Notes: a model not told the origin generated them from the sequence alone. DNA of 64,000 bases from Candidatus Methylomirabilis sp. (GCA_020722725.1 DYKG01000001.1:151106-215105), one strand, 5' to 3'. Numbered from the stretch's first letter, positions 15,117-23,814 are shown. A program made the numbers and translations.

Positions 15117-16286
15117 TCATTTTTTTCTTTTAAACGCTTTTTTAAAATTTCGCAGCTTGAATGCAAGATTCAACAGCGGGCTTTTATGGGCTTCGATTGC
15201 ATCAACCGGGCAGACTTCCATACAGCAGAAGCATGAAATACAGGTTTTTCGGTCGAATTGAGCCGCTTTGTCAACGATATCTATGGCATTTACCGGGCAG
15301 ATTCCTTTGCATCTGCCGCAGCCGATACAGGTTCTGGCTTTTAACGCCGGCCCGGCCCAAACAAGCTTTTTCAGTGAGTTCAACAGCAGATCGGGCAGGT
15401 AATCCTGAACCGGTCTGCCGGGAACCTTATAGTTGGTGATTTTAACATCATTGGGTGAATCACCCTGAAATTCAAGCTGATCAGCATTTGCCGGACCCCA
15501 GTTCAGTTTGCGGGCGCGATTTAACATGCTGATTGTGTTTTCGTCGATGCCGCCGATTCTGCAGATGGCGCGATCGATGGCAACCGGGCAGGTTGATGCC
15601 ATGACGAAACCGGGAAAAATTCGATTGCCCCCCGCCGGGCCCTGGCCTTCCATGCCTTCAATAGCATCGAGAATCGTTATGCAGGCTGGCAGATGCCGGG
15701 CAAAATCGACAATAAAGTTGCTGAATTCGAGCGACTTGGGAAATACCTTGTGCCATACCGCTTTCTGAAGCCCGGGCACCAGGCCAAACAGGTTTTTTAC
15801 CGCACCGGTTATGCGGGTCAGATTATGGGTCTTCAGCTTGGGCAGATTGACGATAAGATCAGCATCAAAAGCAAGTTTAACTACGTGGACCTGATGGTTT
15901 TGACGATTGGTTGAAATTTCAATTGTTTGTTTGGTAATGGTTTCGAAACAGACCAGCTCAGCCCCTGAATTTTTTGCCGCCTCGGCAAAACCGGTGCGCG
16001 ACCAGTATTCTTCGGCACGACCAAAAACTGCCGGCGGACTGTCGCCGATGAGCACTTTTGCCCCGGCTTTGACAAAATACTCAGCAACCGCTTCGACGAT
16101 GGCCGGGTGGGTTGTGGCCGCATGATCGGGGGTTTTGCACGATAGCATGTTGGGTTTGACCAGAACCGTCTGCCCCTTTTTGATCAGCGGCCTTTCGACG
16201 GCGACCTGGTCGAGAAGTTCGGTGACGGCTTCAGCGACTTTCGGGTAATGGTAATCAGGGCATTTTTTCAAATAAATTCTGGTCAT
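15117..16286 (-). CDS. DUF362 protein with two 4Fe-4S clusters
   Basis: The 389-residue product has an N-terminal DUF362 domain (about 1-300; landmarks VLVKPNMLSC, TTHPAIVEAVAEYF, VLIGDSPP and LPKLKTHNLTRITGAVKN). A ferredoxin-type domain follows with two clusters: CIGCGRCKGICPVNA and CISCFCCMEVCPVDA. Proteins of this type are common in anaerobes and are thought to be iron-sulfur electron carriers, but no reaction is established. It ends in a basic helix. It lies between the lpxL-like gene and a secreted protein gene, two bases from the latter. An anaerobic or microaerobic lifestyle is suggested. Confidence 0.85.
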   Translation of the reverse strand: MTRIYLKKCPDYHYPKVAEAVTELLDQVAVERPLIKKGQTVLVKPNMLSCKTPDHAATTHPAIVEAVAEYFVKAGAKVLIGDSPPAVFGRAEEYWSRTGFAEAAKNSGAELVCFETITKQTIEISTNRQNHQVHVVKLAFDADLIVNLPKLKTHNLTRITGAVKNLFGLVPGLQKAVWHKVFPKSLEFSNFIVDFARHLPACITILDAIEGMEGQGPAGGNRIFPGFVMASTCPVAIDRAICRIGGIDENTISMLNRARKLNWGPANADQLEFQGDSPNDVKITNYKVPGRPVQDYLPDLLLNSLKKLVWAGPALKARTCIGCGRCKGICPVNAIDIVDKAAQFDRKTCISCFCCMEVCPVDAIEAHKSPLLNLAFKLRNFKKAFKRKK

Positions 16287-16287
16287 T

Positions 16288-17280
16288 TTATGGCGTCTGT
16301 CTGATGATTGGATGATTCAACAGGTGGTCTTGAATCAACGGTGGCGGGTTAGGTCCATGTCCTGCCTGAGGCTCATGGGGATCGGCTTTGAGCAACGGCA
16401 GATCGGGCCAGGGGCCCCTGCTCAGCACTTTGCGTGGCCAGGGTGAGATTTCCAGGCCATATTCGCGTTCGATGATAATGCACTGGTTGAGGTAAACGAT
16501 TTTGCTGAGAATCTGGCCGAACGGAATGTTTCTGAAAGAGCAATAAACGGGAAAATGCAGGTCACGGGGAAACTGAATCGGAGTTTTACCGCCAAGAGCC
16601 AGTTTCTTGAGCACATGTTGAATATCGTCGCCGCGGGAAAATAGAATTCCCGGCTGGTTAAGTCCGGGGTAACGCAGTGAAAGAAGCTCCGGGTGGCTTT
16701 GATTCATGCGTTCCAGCACTTCCGTCCATTCTTCGCCTGCCGGTTTTACGGGCAGAACCAGCATTACCGGCCCGGCGAGGGCAAAACGGTGATGGGGGGG
16801 CAGAAGCTTTTTCATCAATTTGCTGATACTGCCGCCGTGATTGCCGGGCACCACCGCTCCGCCCGCCTGAAAATGCATCACAGCCTGATATCCAAAGCCA
16901 TGTGCCAGCAGTTCAACGGTTTCCCACAATGAAATGGGGTGTCCGTAAAATGACCAACCCTGGTGATATCTTGGGCGCTTTTTCGGGTAAAGGTAGATTT
17001 CAACGAAGCTGCCGGTTGATGCCCTTTTGAAAAGAATGCTTTCGCGTCTGATCTGTTCAACTGTCCATTCATCGTCGAGTCGCATCTTGTCGACTACGTG
17101 GTGTTTCTGCCGGTCATAAATCAGCAGCGCCCTGGGGTTATCCTGGTGATACAAAATTGCTTTAATAACCGGTTCATCGCCGGTGCGTTGCTGGTATTCG
17201 GCAAAAGCGTCGGCGGGCAGAAAAAAAGAGAAAATAAAAGCTAATACCACCGTTAGGTGCTTGAAGGATTCAGTCTTCAT
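16288..17280 (-). CDS. Secreted protein of unknown function
   Basis: The ORF track start (17469) lies inside the upstream gene. The ATG at 17280 gives 330 residues with a clear signal peptide (LTVVLAFIFSFFLPADAFA). The ATG overlaps the end of the upstream gene by 11 bases, so the pair is coupled. The mature part has basic and proline/histidine-rich patches, and a glycine-rich segment (AGGAVVPGNHGGS). I see no known catalytic motif. The C-terminal 35 residues are rich in Pro and His (PHEPQAGHGPNPPP). It is predicted to act in the periplasm. Confidence 0.6.
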   Translation of the reverse strand: MKTESFKHLTVVLAFIFSFFLPADAFAEYQQRTGDEPVIKAILYHQDNPRALLIYDRQKHHVVDKMRLDDEWTVEQIRRESILFKRASTGSFVEIYLYPKKRPRYHQGWSFYGHPISLWETVELLAHGFGYQAVMHFQAGGAVVPGNHGGSISKLMKKLLPPHHRFALAGPVMLVLPVKPAGEEWTEVLERMNQSHPELLSLRYPGLNQPGILFSRGDDIQHVLKKLALGGKTPIQFPRDLHFPVYCSFRNIPFGQILSKIVYLNQCIIIEREYGLEISPWPRKVLSRGPWPDLPLLKADPHEPQAGHGPNPPPLIQDHLLNHPIIRQTP

Positions 17281-17989
17281 TTTGATTATCCAGTTCTTCT
17301 TCTTCTTCTTCTGCTTTTTTCTTGCTTTCAGTATAGAACGATTTGAATTTGCTGGTCGGGCGGTAGAATTGGCGTGAAGGGTCATTTTTTGCCGATCTGG
17401 CTTCGCCCGTTTTTTTCTGGTCTGAAGGTCGGCCAAAAATGAGTTTCTGCAGCTCAAGAGCTTTGGCAAAGTCTTCTTCGCTCAGCTGTGAAATGGCCGA
17501 GGCAACGTCACTCTTATGGTTGCCGATTAGCTGAAGAAGCTGCGATGCAGCCTCGATGCGACGGTCGAGAGCGACTTTTTCGCTGGTGAGCCGCTCTTTT
17601 TCGCCGGGGTCGGTGATGGTTTTGAGAAGTTCTTCAAGGTCGGTGCGGCTTTTTTCAAGCTTCTGCCGGTTTTCTTCAGAAAAGCCGATGGTGTTGCTCA
17701 GGTTTGCGGTGTCTGAAGCTTTCTTTTCGCTGGTAGCCTTGATTGCTTTTTCCCTGAGCTTCGAAAAATCGGGCAATTTTGGTCTAAAGCGGCCCCTGCC
17801 GGATTCTAAGCCGGCGGCCTGGCCGGTTTCAGGGTCGAGAGGTGCCTGGGGTTGAGCCAGTTCTTTCTGTACCGGTTTGAATTCCACTTCATCCATCCAG
17901 GCGGGAAAATCGCCAGCGCGGGCGGGCCAAGGCAGCAGCATGGCTGCGAGTATGAGTTTTGGCAAATTTTTGCGGAAAAAATTCAACAT
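17270..17989 (-). CDS. Secreted coiled-coil protein of unknown function
   Basis: The 239-residue product has a signal peptide (LPKLILAAMLLPWPARA, cleavage near residue 25). A proline-rich segment follows, then a predicted coiled coil (about 90-195, with heptad-like ENRQKLEKSRTDLEELLKTI), ending in an acidic run (KKKAEEEEEELDNQNED). It is the first gene of the leftward run that continues into the DUF362, lpxL and waa genes. No family is recognised. A periplasmic structural or scaffold role would fit. Confidence 0.6.
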   Translation of the reverse strand: MLNFFRKNLPKLILAAMLLPWPARAGDFPAWMDEVEFKPVQKELAQPQAPLDPETGQAAGLESGRGRFRPKLPDFSKLREKAIKATSEKKASDTANLSNTIGFSEENRQKLEKSRTDLEELLKTITDPGEKERLTSEKVALDRRIEAASQLLQLIGNHKSDVASAISQLSEEDFAKALELQKLIFGRPSDQKKTGEARSAKNDPSRQFYRPTSKFKSFYTESKKKAEEEEEELDNQNED

Positions 17990-18093
17990 GCCGCTTTATG
18001 TACCATAGATTATTCATTAATGGCAATATGGTGCTGCGGGTAAGCAGAATTTTCAGTATAATTTTAAAATAACCTTAAAACAGGAAATCGACC

Positions 18094-19548
18094 ATGAATA
18101 AGCTGAGACTGACCTTTGTTCTGGCATTAGTGCTGGTCTTTACGGTTTTTGCCGATAGGGTTCAGGCTAAAGATACTGAATTCGAATTTTATTATCAGAC
18201 CATTGAAAATGTGGTGCAGATCAATAATCCCAAGCCCGAAGGCTGGTGGGAAACGGCTAAAAGCTGGGTTAAGCGTGGCTATACCGAAGTGATGAAGACC
18301 TGGGATATGGCCTTTGGCCGCAAATATTTTACCGGTGAAGGCACCAAACGCTGGTATTCACGTGAAGACCACTGCACTGCCTACGATGTGAAACGGGTCA
18401 AAGTTAAGAGTGAAGCTCACCTGCTCGGCCTGATGGGTGCCGAATCAGAAGCCGAGCTTACGAACGGGCAGAAAGCCATGCTTGCCGTTTATCGCCATTC
18501 TCTTTCGCAGGCTGTTCAAGAAAGGCATCAATACGGTTATTTTTCGAAGGTTAAGGTTATTCTTTCAGACACCAGCGGCTATGAAGATTCGAACAAATAT
18601 CCGCATGTTGAGCGTGATTTCTGGCCATATTCCCAGGGCTCGCTGATTCAGGTTTCTTCGGGCCATTACAACTATGGCGGTTCTGAAGCCGATGCCAAAT
18701 CTACTTTTGTGCATGAATATGCCCATTCTCTTGATCGCACGATTAAAGAATTCATTTACCCCTACGGAAAAGATGGTTCGCATTTCAGTAACGAAATGAC
18801 AAAGCCGCGCTCCGCCTTTGTCGAAGGCTGGGCCGAGTTCAATGAAATGCTCGATTCAGAATATGAAGTGAAATCAATGAAGAATTCGATTACCAAAGTT
18901 CGGCTTGAAAGCGGCACCGAAGCTGGAAAATATACTATTTTGCCTTCCGATTCCCCGAATTTGAGCGGCCAAAATCTGCTGGCAGTAGAAGGCATCAATG
19001 CCATGATTCTTTATCGGCTGGCCAATGAGATTCCTGATGGTCGGCGCAAGATTTTTGAAACATTTCAAAGCACCAACTGGAAAGTTTTTCGCTCGCTGAG
19101 CACCTTTGCCAGGGATTTTGCCCGCCGGTATCCCGAAGATGCCGGTGCTTTGGCAGGAATCATCGATGCAGAAAGCAAATACCGGCTTTCTTCCGCTGAA
19201 TTGACCAAATTTGCTGGTGACAGCAGCGGAATGCGGGATTACCTGGAAAATCGGCCGACTGATGCTGCCGCAGGCGCTGGAGTAGCCGCATCGGCACAGT
19301 CACCGGTTGCGCCGCCTCCCCAGACTTCTTCATTGGCGGAAGCGGCAGTCATGTCAGCCCAGGATTTTGCTGAAGCTTTGAAAAATGCCCACAATTCAAT
19401 GATTCAGGCTCAGCAGGAATATGTTGAAGCGGTAAAAAGCGAGGCCGATGCGGCGACAATTCTTGAGATGCAGAAGAAACTTTCGGAAAAGAAGCAGGTT
19501 TTTGAAAGCCTGCGCCGCTTGCGAAGGGCGGCAAGGCACAGTCGTTAA
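18094..19548 (+). CDS. Secreted zinc metalloprotease-like protein (gluzincin pattern)
   Basis: The 484-residue product has a signal peptide (RLTFVLALVLVFTVFADRVQA). The motif HEYAH at 207-211 (STFVHEYAHSLDR) fits HExxH zinc binding, and a second glutamate about 35 residues later (FVEGWAEFNEM, E244 or E248) fits the third ligand of gluzincins. The C-terminal part is alanine/proline-rich and then a helical, Gln/Glu-rich coiled coil ending in basic residues. The family is not recognised and the substrate is unknown; a periplasmic or secreted peptidase is likely. TATAAT at 18057 could be its -10, but the -35 is poor. The gene converges on the L,D-transpeptidase with a four-base overlap. Confidence 0.7.
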   Translation: MNKLRLTFVLALVLVFTVFADRVQAKDTEFEFYYQTIENVVQINNPKPEGWWETAKSWVKRGYTEVMKTWDMAFGRKYFTGEGTKRWYSREDHCTAYDVKRVKVKSEAHLLGLMGAESEAELTNGQKAMLAVYRHSLSQAVQERHQYGYFSKVKVILSDTSGYEDSNKYPHVERDFWPYSQGSLIQVSSGHYNYGGSEADAKSTFVHEYAHSLDRTIKEFIYPYGKDGSHFSNEMTKPRSAFVEGWAEFNEMLDSEYEVKSMKNSITKVRLESGTEAGKYTILPSDSPNLSGQNLLAVEGINAMILYRLANEIPDGRRKIFETFQSTNWKVFRSLSTFARDFARRYPEDAGALAGIIDAESKYRLSSAELTKFAGDSSGMRDYLENRPTDAAAGAGVAASAQSPVAPPPQTSSLAEAAVMSAQDFAEALKNAHNSMIQAQQEYVEAVKSEADAATILEMQKKLSEKKQVFESLRRLRRAARHSR

Positions 19549-20171
19549 TCGAGGGTTTTTAATTCTTTCAGCAGGTTCTGGTAAAGCTCTTCAGCCCATT
19601 TGGGCAGTCCGGCGATGGTCATTGCCTTTTCGATACCGCTTTTTCTCAGGTCGTAGGGGGCAATGATCACCTTGATTTTGTCGATGCCGGTTTTCGCGGC
19701 AAGCACAAAGAGATCTTCGATGGGCCCATCGCCGATAGCCAGACAGCCGCTCGAAACCTGGTTGCCGTGAATCATGATATTGCTGCCCGGGCTGAAGCGC
19801 CCGTCTGACCTGGCTTTTCGGTGGTCGAACTCATTGGGGTAATTGAGCTTGAGCGCCAGATGATACAGGCTGTTGGGGTTGAGAAAATCGATGAGGTAAA
19901 CCCCCTCGGGCACTTGCCGGTCACCTTCGCGCAGTTTTGGCCCAGGATGACCACTTGCGGCCAGAAGTTGGTAGGTTTTGAGTGTGGCGAATTTGTCGGT
20001 ACGTTTGTCTTTAACGTAAACTTCAAGAATTTTTTCTTCTTTGAACGCGGCTAAAATCATGGCTTCAGGCGGGTACTGAAGATTTTCGAGCGAAAAATAC
20101 TCTTTGAGCCTGGGTTCAACTACAGGTTTAAGCTCGGCCAGCCGTTCTTCAAGCGTTTTTCTTGCGTTCAT
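19545..20171 (-). CDS. L,D-transpeptidase (YkuD domain), YafK-like
   Basis: YkuD enzymes make or edit 3-3 or lipoprotein links in peptidoglycan with an active-site cysteine. The motif IMIHGNQVSSGCLAIGDGPI has the histidine and the catalytic SSGC cysteine. Upstream, PEGVYLIDFLNPNSLYHLALKLNYPN is the usual strand region. I start at the ATG at 20171 (AGGA nearby) because the track start at 20246 lies within the promoter at 20218-20246. The 208-residue product has no obvious signal peptide, so its export needs explanation: either a further start or an atypical route. Similar YafK proteins are about 240 residues and exported. Confidence 0.85.
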   Translation of the reverse strand: MNARKTLEERLAELKPVVEPRLKEYFSLENLQYPPEAMILAAFKEEKILEVYVKDKRTDKFATLKTYQLLAASGHPGPKLREGDRQVPEGVYLIDFLNPNSLYHLALKLNYPNEFDHRKARSDGRFSPGSNIMIHGNQVSSGCLAIGDGPIEDLFVLAAKTGIDKIKVIIAPYDLRKSGIEKAMTIAGLPKWAEELYQNLLKELKTLD

Positions 20172-20217
20172 AACATGATTCCTGTCAAAATATCCATTTG
20201 ATCTAATACGCTGGATT

Positions 20218-20246
20218 ACTCTATATTGCCAAAAGATATACGTCAA
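20218..20246 (-). promoter_or_regulatory. Promoter candidate of the L,D-transpeptidase gene
   Basis: On the minus strand TTGACG (20241-20246) is followed after 17 bp by TAGAGT (20218-20223), about 47 bp before the ATG at 20171. It argues against the longer ORF-track start. Confidence 0.5.
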
Positions 20247-20310
20247 GCAACTTAAATCTGTTTTGATGATAATTTGTCAAGTTTGGGATACAGTTTGGCT
20301 GAACAATCTG

Positions 20311-20375
20311 ATTCATATTCAATGACCGCCTTTTGTTGGTTGCTGATCCCGTTTGGCGGGCAGCCTGTCGAACCA
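20311..20375. repeat. Dispersed palindromic repeat, copy B
   Basis: AATGACCGCCTTTTGTTGGT is followed by TGCTGATCCCGTTTGGCGGG and CAGCCTGTCGAACC. The core matches copies A (2792) and C (14945), and the right arm CAGCCTGTCGAA matches the reverse complement of the left arm of copy C. It occupies the middle of the 358-bp gene-free stretch 20172-20529, which otherwise holds only two promoter candidates. Confidence 0.6.
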
Positions 20376-20490
20376 TCGAAGCGGCAGGGGAGAACCGAAA
20401 ACGTTCAATGAGCTTAATATAGCAATTGAAACTGAGAGTGTCTGACAAATATGGGAGCTTGGCGGTTTTTTTTCAGTTTTTTACGAGGGG

Positions 20491-20518
20491 TTGCTTTTAA
20501 TTGTAGTGTGAGTATATT
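20491..20518 (+). promoter_or_regulatory. Candidate promoter of the RsbW-like gene
   Basis: TTGCTT (20491-20496) and TATATT (20513-20518) are separated by 16 bp. It ends only 12 bp before the ATG at 20530, so the transcript leader would be very short. Confidence 0.35.
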
Positions 20519-20529
20519 TTAAGTATAGG

Positions 20530-20991
20530 ATGCGGATGAAAAAGTTTCCCGAGCAGATGGTTCTTAAATTCAATGACCCCCGGTATTTTTCGATTGTTAA
20601 GAAAAATACGGAGCTTCTTGCGCGGCGCATGGGGTTTAATGAAAACCGTATTTTTGATCTGGCGATGGCGGTCGAAGAAGCTTACGTCAATGCCATTGAA
20701 CATGGCGGAAAAGGCAGCGAGCTGAATCTGAAGGTTGAATTTCTTGTATATCCTGATCGGCTCGAAATTTCCGTTTCAGATACCGGCTGCGGGTTTGATC
20801 TTACACGAATCGAGATTCCTAAAACCCTCAAAAATCTTGAGGGGGTAAGGGGACGCGGCCTTGGCTTGATCAAAAGGCTTTCTGATCGCTTTGTTTTAAG
20901 CTCTGTTCCTGGCAGCGGCACACTGATAAAAATTATTAAATTCGTTTCGTCGCGTCGCGCCAGAAAATCCATGAGTCTGGAAAATATTTGA
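20530..20991 (+). CDS. RsbW-like serine kinase / anti-sigma factor (GHKL ATPase)
   Basis: The 153-residue product is a single GHKL ATP-binding domain. The N-box is LAMAVEEAYVNAIEHGG, the G1-box is VSDTGCGFD and the G2-box is RGRGLGLIKRLSD. Such proteins (RsbW, SpoIIAB and relatives) hold sigma factors or phosphorylate STAS-domain anti-anti-sigma partners. No STAS or sigma gene is adjacent, although the sigma-28 gene lies in the same window. No strong ribosome-binding site is present. The esterase gene that follows overlaps its stop codon (TGATG). Confidence 0.85.
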   Translation: MRMKKFPEQMVLKFNDPRYFSIVKKNTELLARRMGFNENRIFDLAMAVEEAYVNAIEHGGKGSELNLKVEFLVYPDRLEISVSDTGCGFDLTRIEIPKTLKNLEGVRGRGLGLIKRLSDRFVLSSVPGSGTLIKIIKFVSSRRARKSMSLENI

Positions 20992-22010
20992 TGTTAAAAA
21001 GATATTTAAAATTTCCGGTGCTGGTTTTTGTTCTTTTTATGGCTTTTAACTCTGTTGCTTCGGGGCAATGGTTGCGTAACAAGATCAAGGAAAAAATGCG
21101 GGAACGCATGGATCAAAAAGCTCTGACCCAGGAAGTTAAATCGCAGTTCTGCGAAATGACCCACGATTCAATCAAACGTTCGTATTATTTGTATATGCCG
21201 TCAAACTGGGATAAAAAAACGCCTTTACCGCTGGTATTTCTTTTTCATGGCGGTGGTGGCGGTGCCAGGAGTGCTCTTTATTATTACGAACTTGAGAAAA
21301 AGGCAGAAGAAGCTGGTTTTATGCTGATTGCGCCCAATGGCACCGGTGAAAGCAGGCATGTTCTGCTGACCTGGAACGTTGGTTTTGGTTTTGGCTATGC
21401 CCACAAAAACAAGATTGACGACGTTTCTTTTGTAAAGGCCGTTCTGGCAAAGGTTGAAGGCGAATACCCCATCGATCAGAAAAGAATTTATGCCACCGGT
21501 TTATCGAACGGTGCAATTTTTTGCCATTTCCTCGCCGCCGATCCTGACAGCGGAATCGCGGCAATCGCTCCGGTTGTCGGCACGGCAGGCGGGCGTGAGC
21601 AGCACGAAAAAAACTGGCATAAGCCTGCGAAACCAGAAGTTCCGGTTTCGGTCTGCATCATTCAGGGGTTGATTGACGAGCATATGCCGATTAACGGAGG
21701 TCTTCAGGCAAAATCAATATCCGAACCACGTTATATGCTCTCGGCGTCTGCCACCATTGATTTCTGGGTGCAGGCAAACCAATGCGCCTCTCAAGATCCG
21801 CCAACGTTTTTGCCGGACTACAATGCCACTTTACATCATTTCCCCGGCGGAAAAAACAATACTGAAGTAAGTGCTTATGTGATTCATGATATGGGGCATG
21901 CCTGGCCTGGGTCGAGCCGGGTTCCACGCGCTGGCTCTGACAAGCCTTCAGCGAAATTCCCCGGCAACGACATCATCTGGGAGTTCTTCAAGAATCACCC
22001 CAGACCATGA
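20991..22010 (+). CDS. Secreted CE1/PHB-depolymerase-like esterase (LpqC family)
   Basis: The 339-residue product has a signal peptide (LKFPVLVFVLFMAFNSVASG) and an alpha/beta-hydrolase domain of the polyhydroxybutyrate depolymerase/feruloyl esterase type. Landmarks are the oxyanion segment VFLFHGGGGGA, the nucleophile elbow TGLSNGAIF with catalytic serine, and the histidine in MGHAWPG. The aspartate is probably in QGLIDEHMP. I use the ATG at 20991, which overlaps the previous stop; the track begins at a TTG one codon earlier. Such enzymes cleave esters of plant polymers, acetylated sugars or polyesters; the substrate cannot be assigned. It abuts the convergent AAA gene. Confidence 0.83.
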   Translation: MLKRYLKFPVLVFVLFMAFNSVASGQWLRNKIKEKMRERMDQKALTQEVKSQFCEMTHDSIKRSYYLYMPSNWDKKTPLPLVFLFHGGGGGARSALYYYELEKKAEEAGFMLIAPNGTGESRHVLLTWNVGFGFGYAHKNKIDDVSFVKAVLAKVEGEYPIDQKRIYATGLSNGAIFCHFLAADPDSGIAAIAPVVGTAGGREQHEKNWHKPAKPEVPVSVCIIQGLIDEHMPINGGLQAKSISEPRYMLSASATIDFWVQANQCASQDPPTFLPDYNATLHHFPGGKNNTEVSAYVIHDMGHAWPGSSRVPRAGSDKPSAKFPGNDIIWEFFKNHPRP

Positions 22011-22020
22011 GCTTTGGCTT

Positions 22021-23814
22021 TTAATCGCCGATTTCCATTTTGAGCCGATCCATGCGCTCTTTGACTTTGCCGGTATCGAGATTTTGAAATTTTTCGGGCA
22101 GAAAGCGCTGGTCGGTGCATTCAATAACTGCTGCCAGATCCATGAATTCAAGGCGGGATGAGTGACTCATCGGGCGATAGGTTTTCATGGCTTCGGCAAT
22201 GAAGTGGCCGATCGGTTTAGCGTCGGGCTCATCGCACTGCAGCTCAAACTGGCGCGAAGCCATGATCAAAATTCCTTCCATTTCGTTGCCGCCGATGTCA
22301 AGATTATCGGGAAAAACCGGAATTTCTTCTGTATTGAGCTTAACCTTGTTTTTCTTTGCCAGAGCAATGAAAAGGTCTTTCTTGTCTTCGGCAGTCTGTG
22401 GGGCAAACAGGGGAATATGCACATCAAGACGTCCGACACGTTTGAGATCAACTTCGAGCAGATCAGGCCTTGATGTGGCAAAGATCCAGAAAATGCGGCC
22501 ACGGTTGCGGGTATCTGCCATTTCACGGGCAAGCATCGCATAAATGCGGCCCGAAACCCCTGAATCGCCTGAGCCGGCACCGCGTTTGCCGGCCACCTGG
22601 TCGGCTTCATCGATAAACACGATAACTTGACCCATGGCATGCAGAATCTTGAAAATTGCTTCAAGGTTGCCTTCGGTGGCCCCGACCCATTTGTCGCGGA
22701 AATTTTTGAGTTCAACACAGGGAACTCCGGCCTCGCCGGCAAAACATTCAACCAGATAGGTTTTTCCGGTGCCAATGCGACCGGTAATCAGATACCCCAT
22801 TGGCAGAGCTTTGAGTTTGCCTTTCTTCATCAGCTGGGCATCCTGGCGCAGCCATTGTTTGGCTTCGTGGTGGGCGGCCACATCGTCGAGAGTTCTGGTC
22901 GATTCAACGAAAACAATGCGACCCGATGCTGATTTCTCGATCATCTCTTTTTTTACATCGCGCAGATAATCCATGGTAATGCGCTTTTTGTTCTTAACTG
23001 CCCGTTCAATAAGGTTTTGTACATCGATGCATGAAAGCCCTTCGAGCTTCTGAGCCAGCGATTCTCGCTCGACATCGCAGATTTCGCCAAAGTTCCGAAT
23101 TGAAGCGGTAATTGCCTGAACAAAATTCAACACCTGATCTGAAGTGGGCAGCTCGATTTGAATCTTGGCAGAGCGCGGGTTTTCGACGAGCTGGCGATTC
23201 ATGTCGTTGAGATTTTCAGCGATCAGACAGGTAGAAATGTAGGCATTGGTGATCGAAGGGTCAGAGGCCCAGTCGAGAATGCGAATCAGGGTGTCTACGG
23301 TTTCCGGGCTGGTGTAGGCAATTTCAGATCTGGGCAGCAGATATTCTGCATACTCGACAATGATTGCAATTCTGATCGGGTTGGCAACCATTTTCCCGTC
23401 TTTGTCGCTGCGGGTGCGGTTTAGACCGTATCTGATGAAACGGTCAATAAGTGCAAGTGCTTTTTTGGGCTCTTTGGGCAGCGAATTGGCTTCAATCAGC
23501 GTCTGTTCACCAGAATTTGCCGCTGAAAAGCCGGTTCGGTGAAAGCTGTCGAAAGCCTTGAGAAAATTGAAGAAAATTTCACTGCCTTTGCAGGTTCTGA
23601 TTCCGTGACCGCGGTCGTAGCTGATAACGACTTCGAAAGGGGCAAACATGATATTGGTCAGAAAATCTTTCAATGAAAGGCATTGCAACTGATTGCCGGT
23701 TTCTGATTTGAAACTGACCCAGTCGTTGATGTTGCCGTAGAGAACGAACTGACTGATTGAACCGCTTTTGAAAATTTCGGCCATTTCGCCGGCCCAGCCA
23801 GGATAATTGGTCAT
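22021..23814 (-). CDS. AAA+ ATPase with a degenerate first module (classic AAA clade, p97/Vps4-like)
   Basis: The 597-residue product has an active AAA module in its second half: Walker A GRIGTGKT (345-352), pore region NFRDKWVGATEGNLE, Walker B VIVFIDEAD (397-405), sensor 1 FATSRPD and arginine-finger region LKRVGRLD. These are hallmarks of the classic p97/NSF/Vps4 clade. Residues about 1-300 look like a second, degenerate AAA module: there is no Walker A, but RIAIIVEYAEYLL and a later NAYISTCLIAENL stand where Walker B and sensor 1 would be. The start has AAGGAAG. It is the last gene of the PspA/ABC operon, suggesting that it remodels a partner from that operon. Confidence 0.85.
   Translation of the reverse strand: MTNYPGWAGEMAEIFKSGSISQFVLYGNINDWVSFKSETGNQLQCLSLKDFLTNIMFAPFEVVISYDRGHGIRTCKGSEIFFNFLKAFDSFHRTGFSAANSGEQTLIEANSLPKEPKKALALIDRFIRYGLNRTRSDKDGKMVANPIRIAIIVEYAEYLLPRSEIAYTSPETVDTLIRILDWASDPSITNAYISTCLIAENLNDMNRQLVENPRSAKIQIELPTSDQVLNFVQAITASIRNFGEICDVERESLAQKLEGLSCIDVQNLIERAVKNKKRITMDYLRDVKKEMIEKSASGRIVFVESTRTLDDVAAHHEAKQWLRQDAQLMKKGKLKALPMGYLITGRIGTGKTYLVECFAGEAGVPCVELKNFRDKWVGATEGNLEAIFKILHAMGQVIVFIDEADQVAGKRGAGSGDSGVSGRIYAMLAREMADTRNRGRIFWIFATSRPDLLEVDLKRVGRLDVHIPLFAPQTAEDKKDLFIALAKKNKVKLNTEEIPVFPDNLDIGGNEMEGILIMASRQFELQCDEPDAKPIGHFIAEAMKTYRPMSHSSRLEFMDLAAVIECTDQRFLPEKFQNLDTGKVKERMDRLKMEIGD

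Noticed and set aside
20320-20412. Short ORF MTAFCWLLIPFGG... in repeat copy B, similar to the lpxL N-terminal segment
   Set aside because: The likeness comes from the shared DNA repeat; the copy in 2792-2848 also opens MTVFCR but then diverges. No evidence of translation.
20221-20448. 75-residue minus-strand ORF in the intergenic stretch
   Set aside because: It covers the repeat copy B and the promoter of the L,D-transpeptidase, has no family likeness and no ribosome-binding site.
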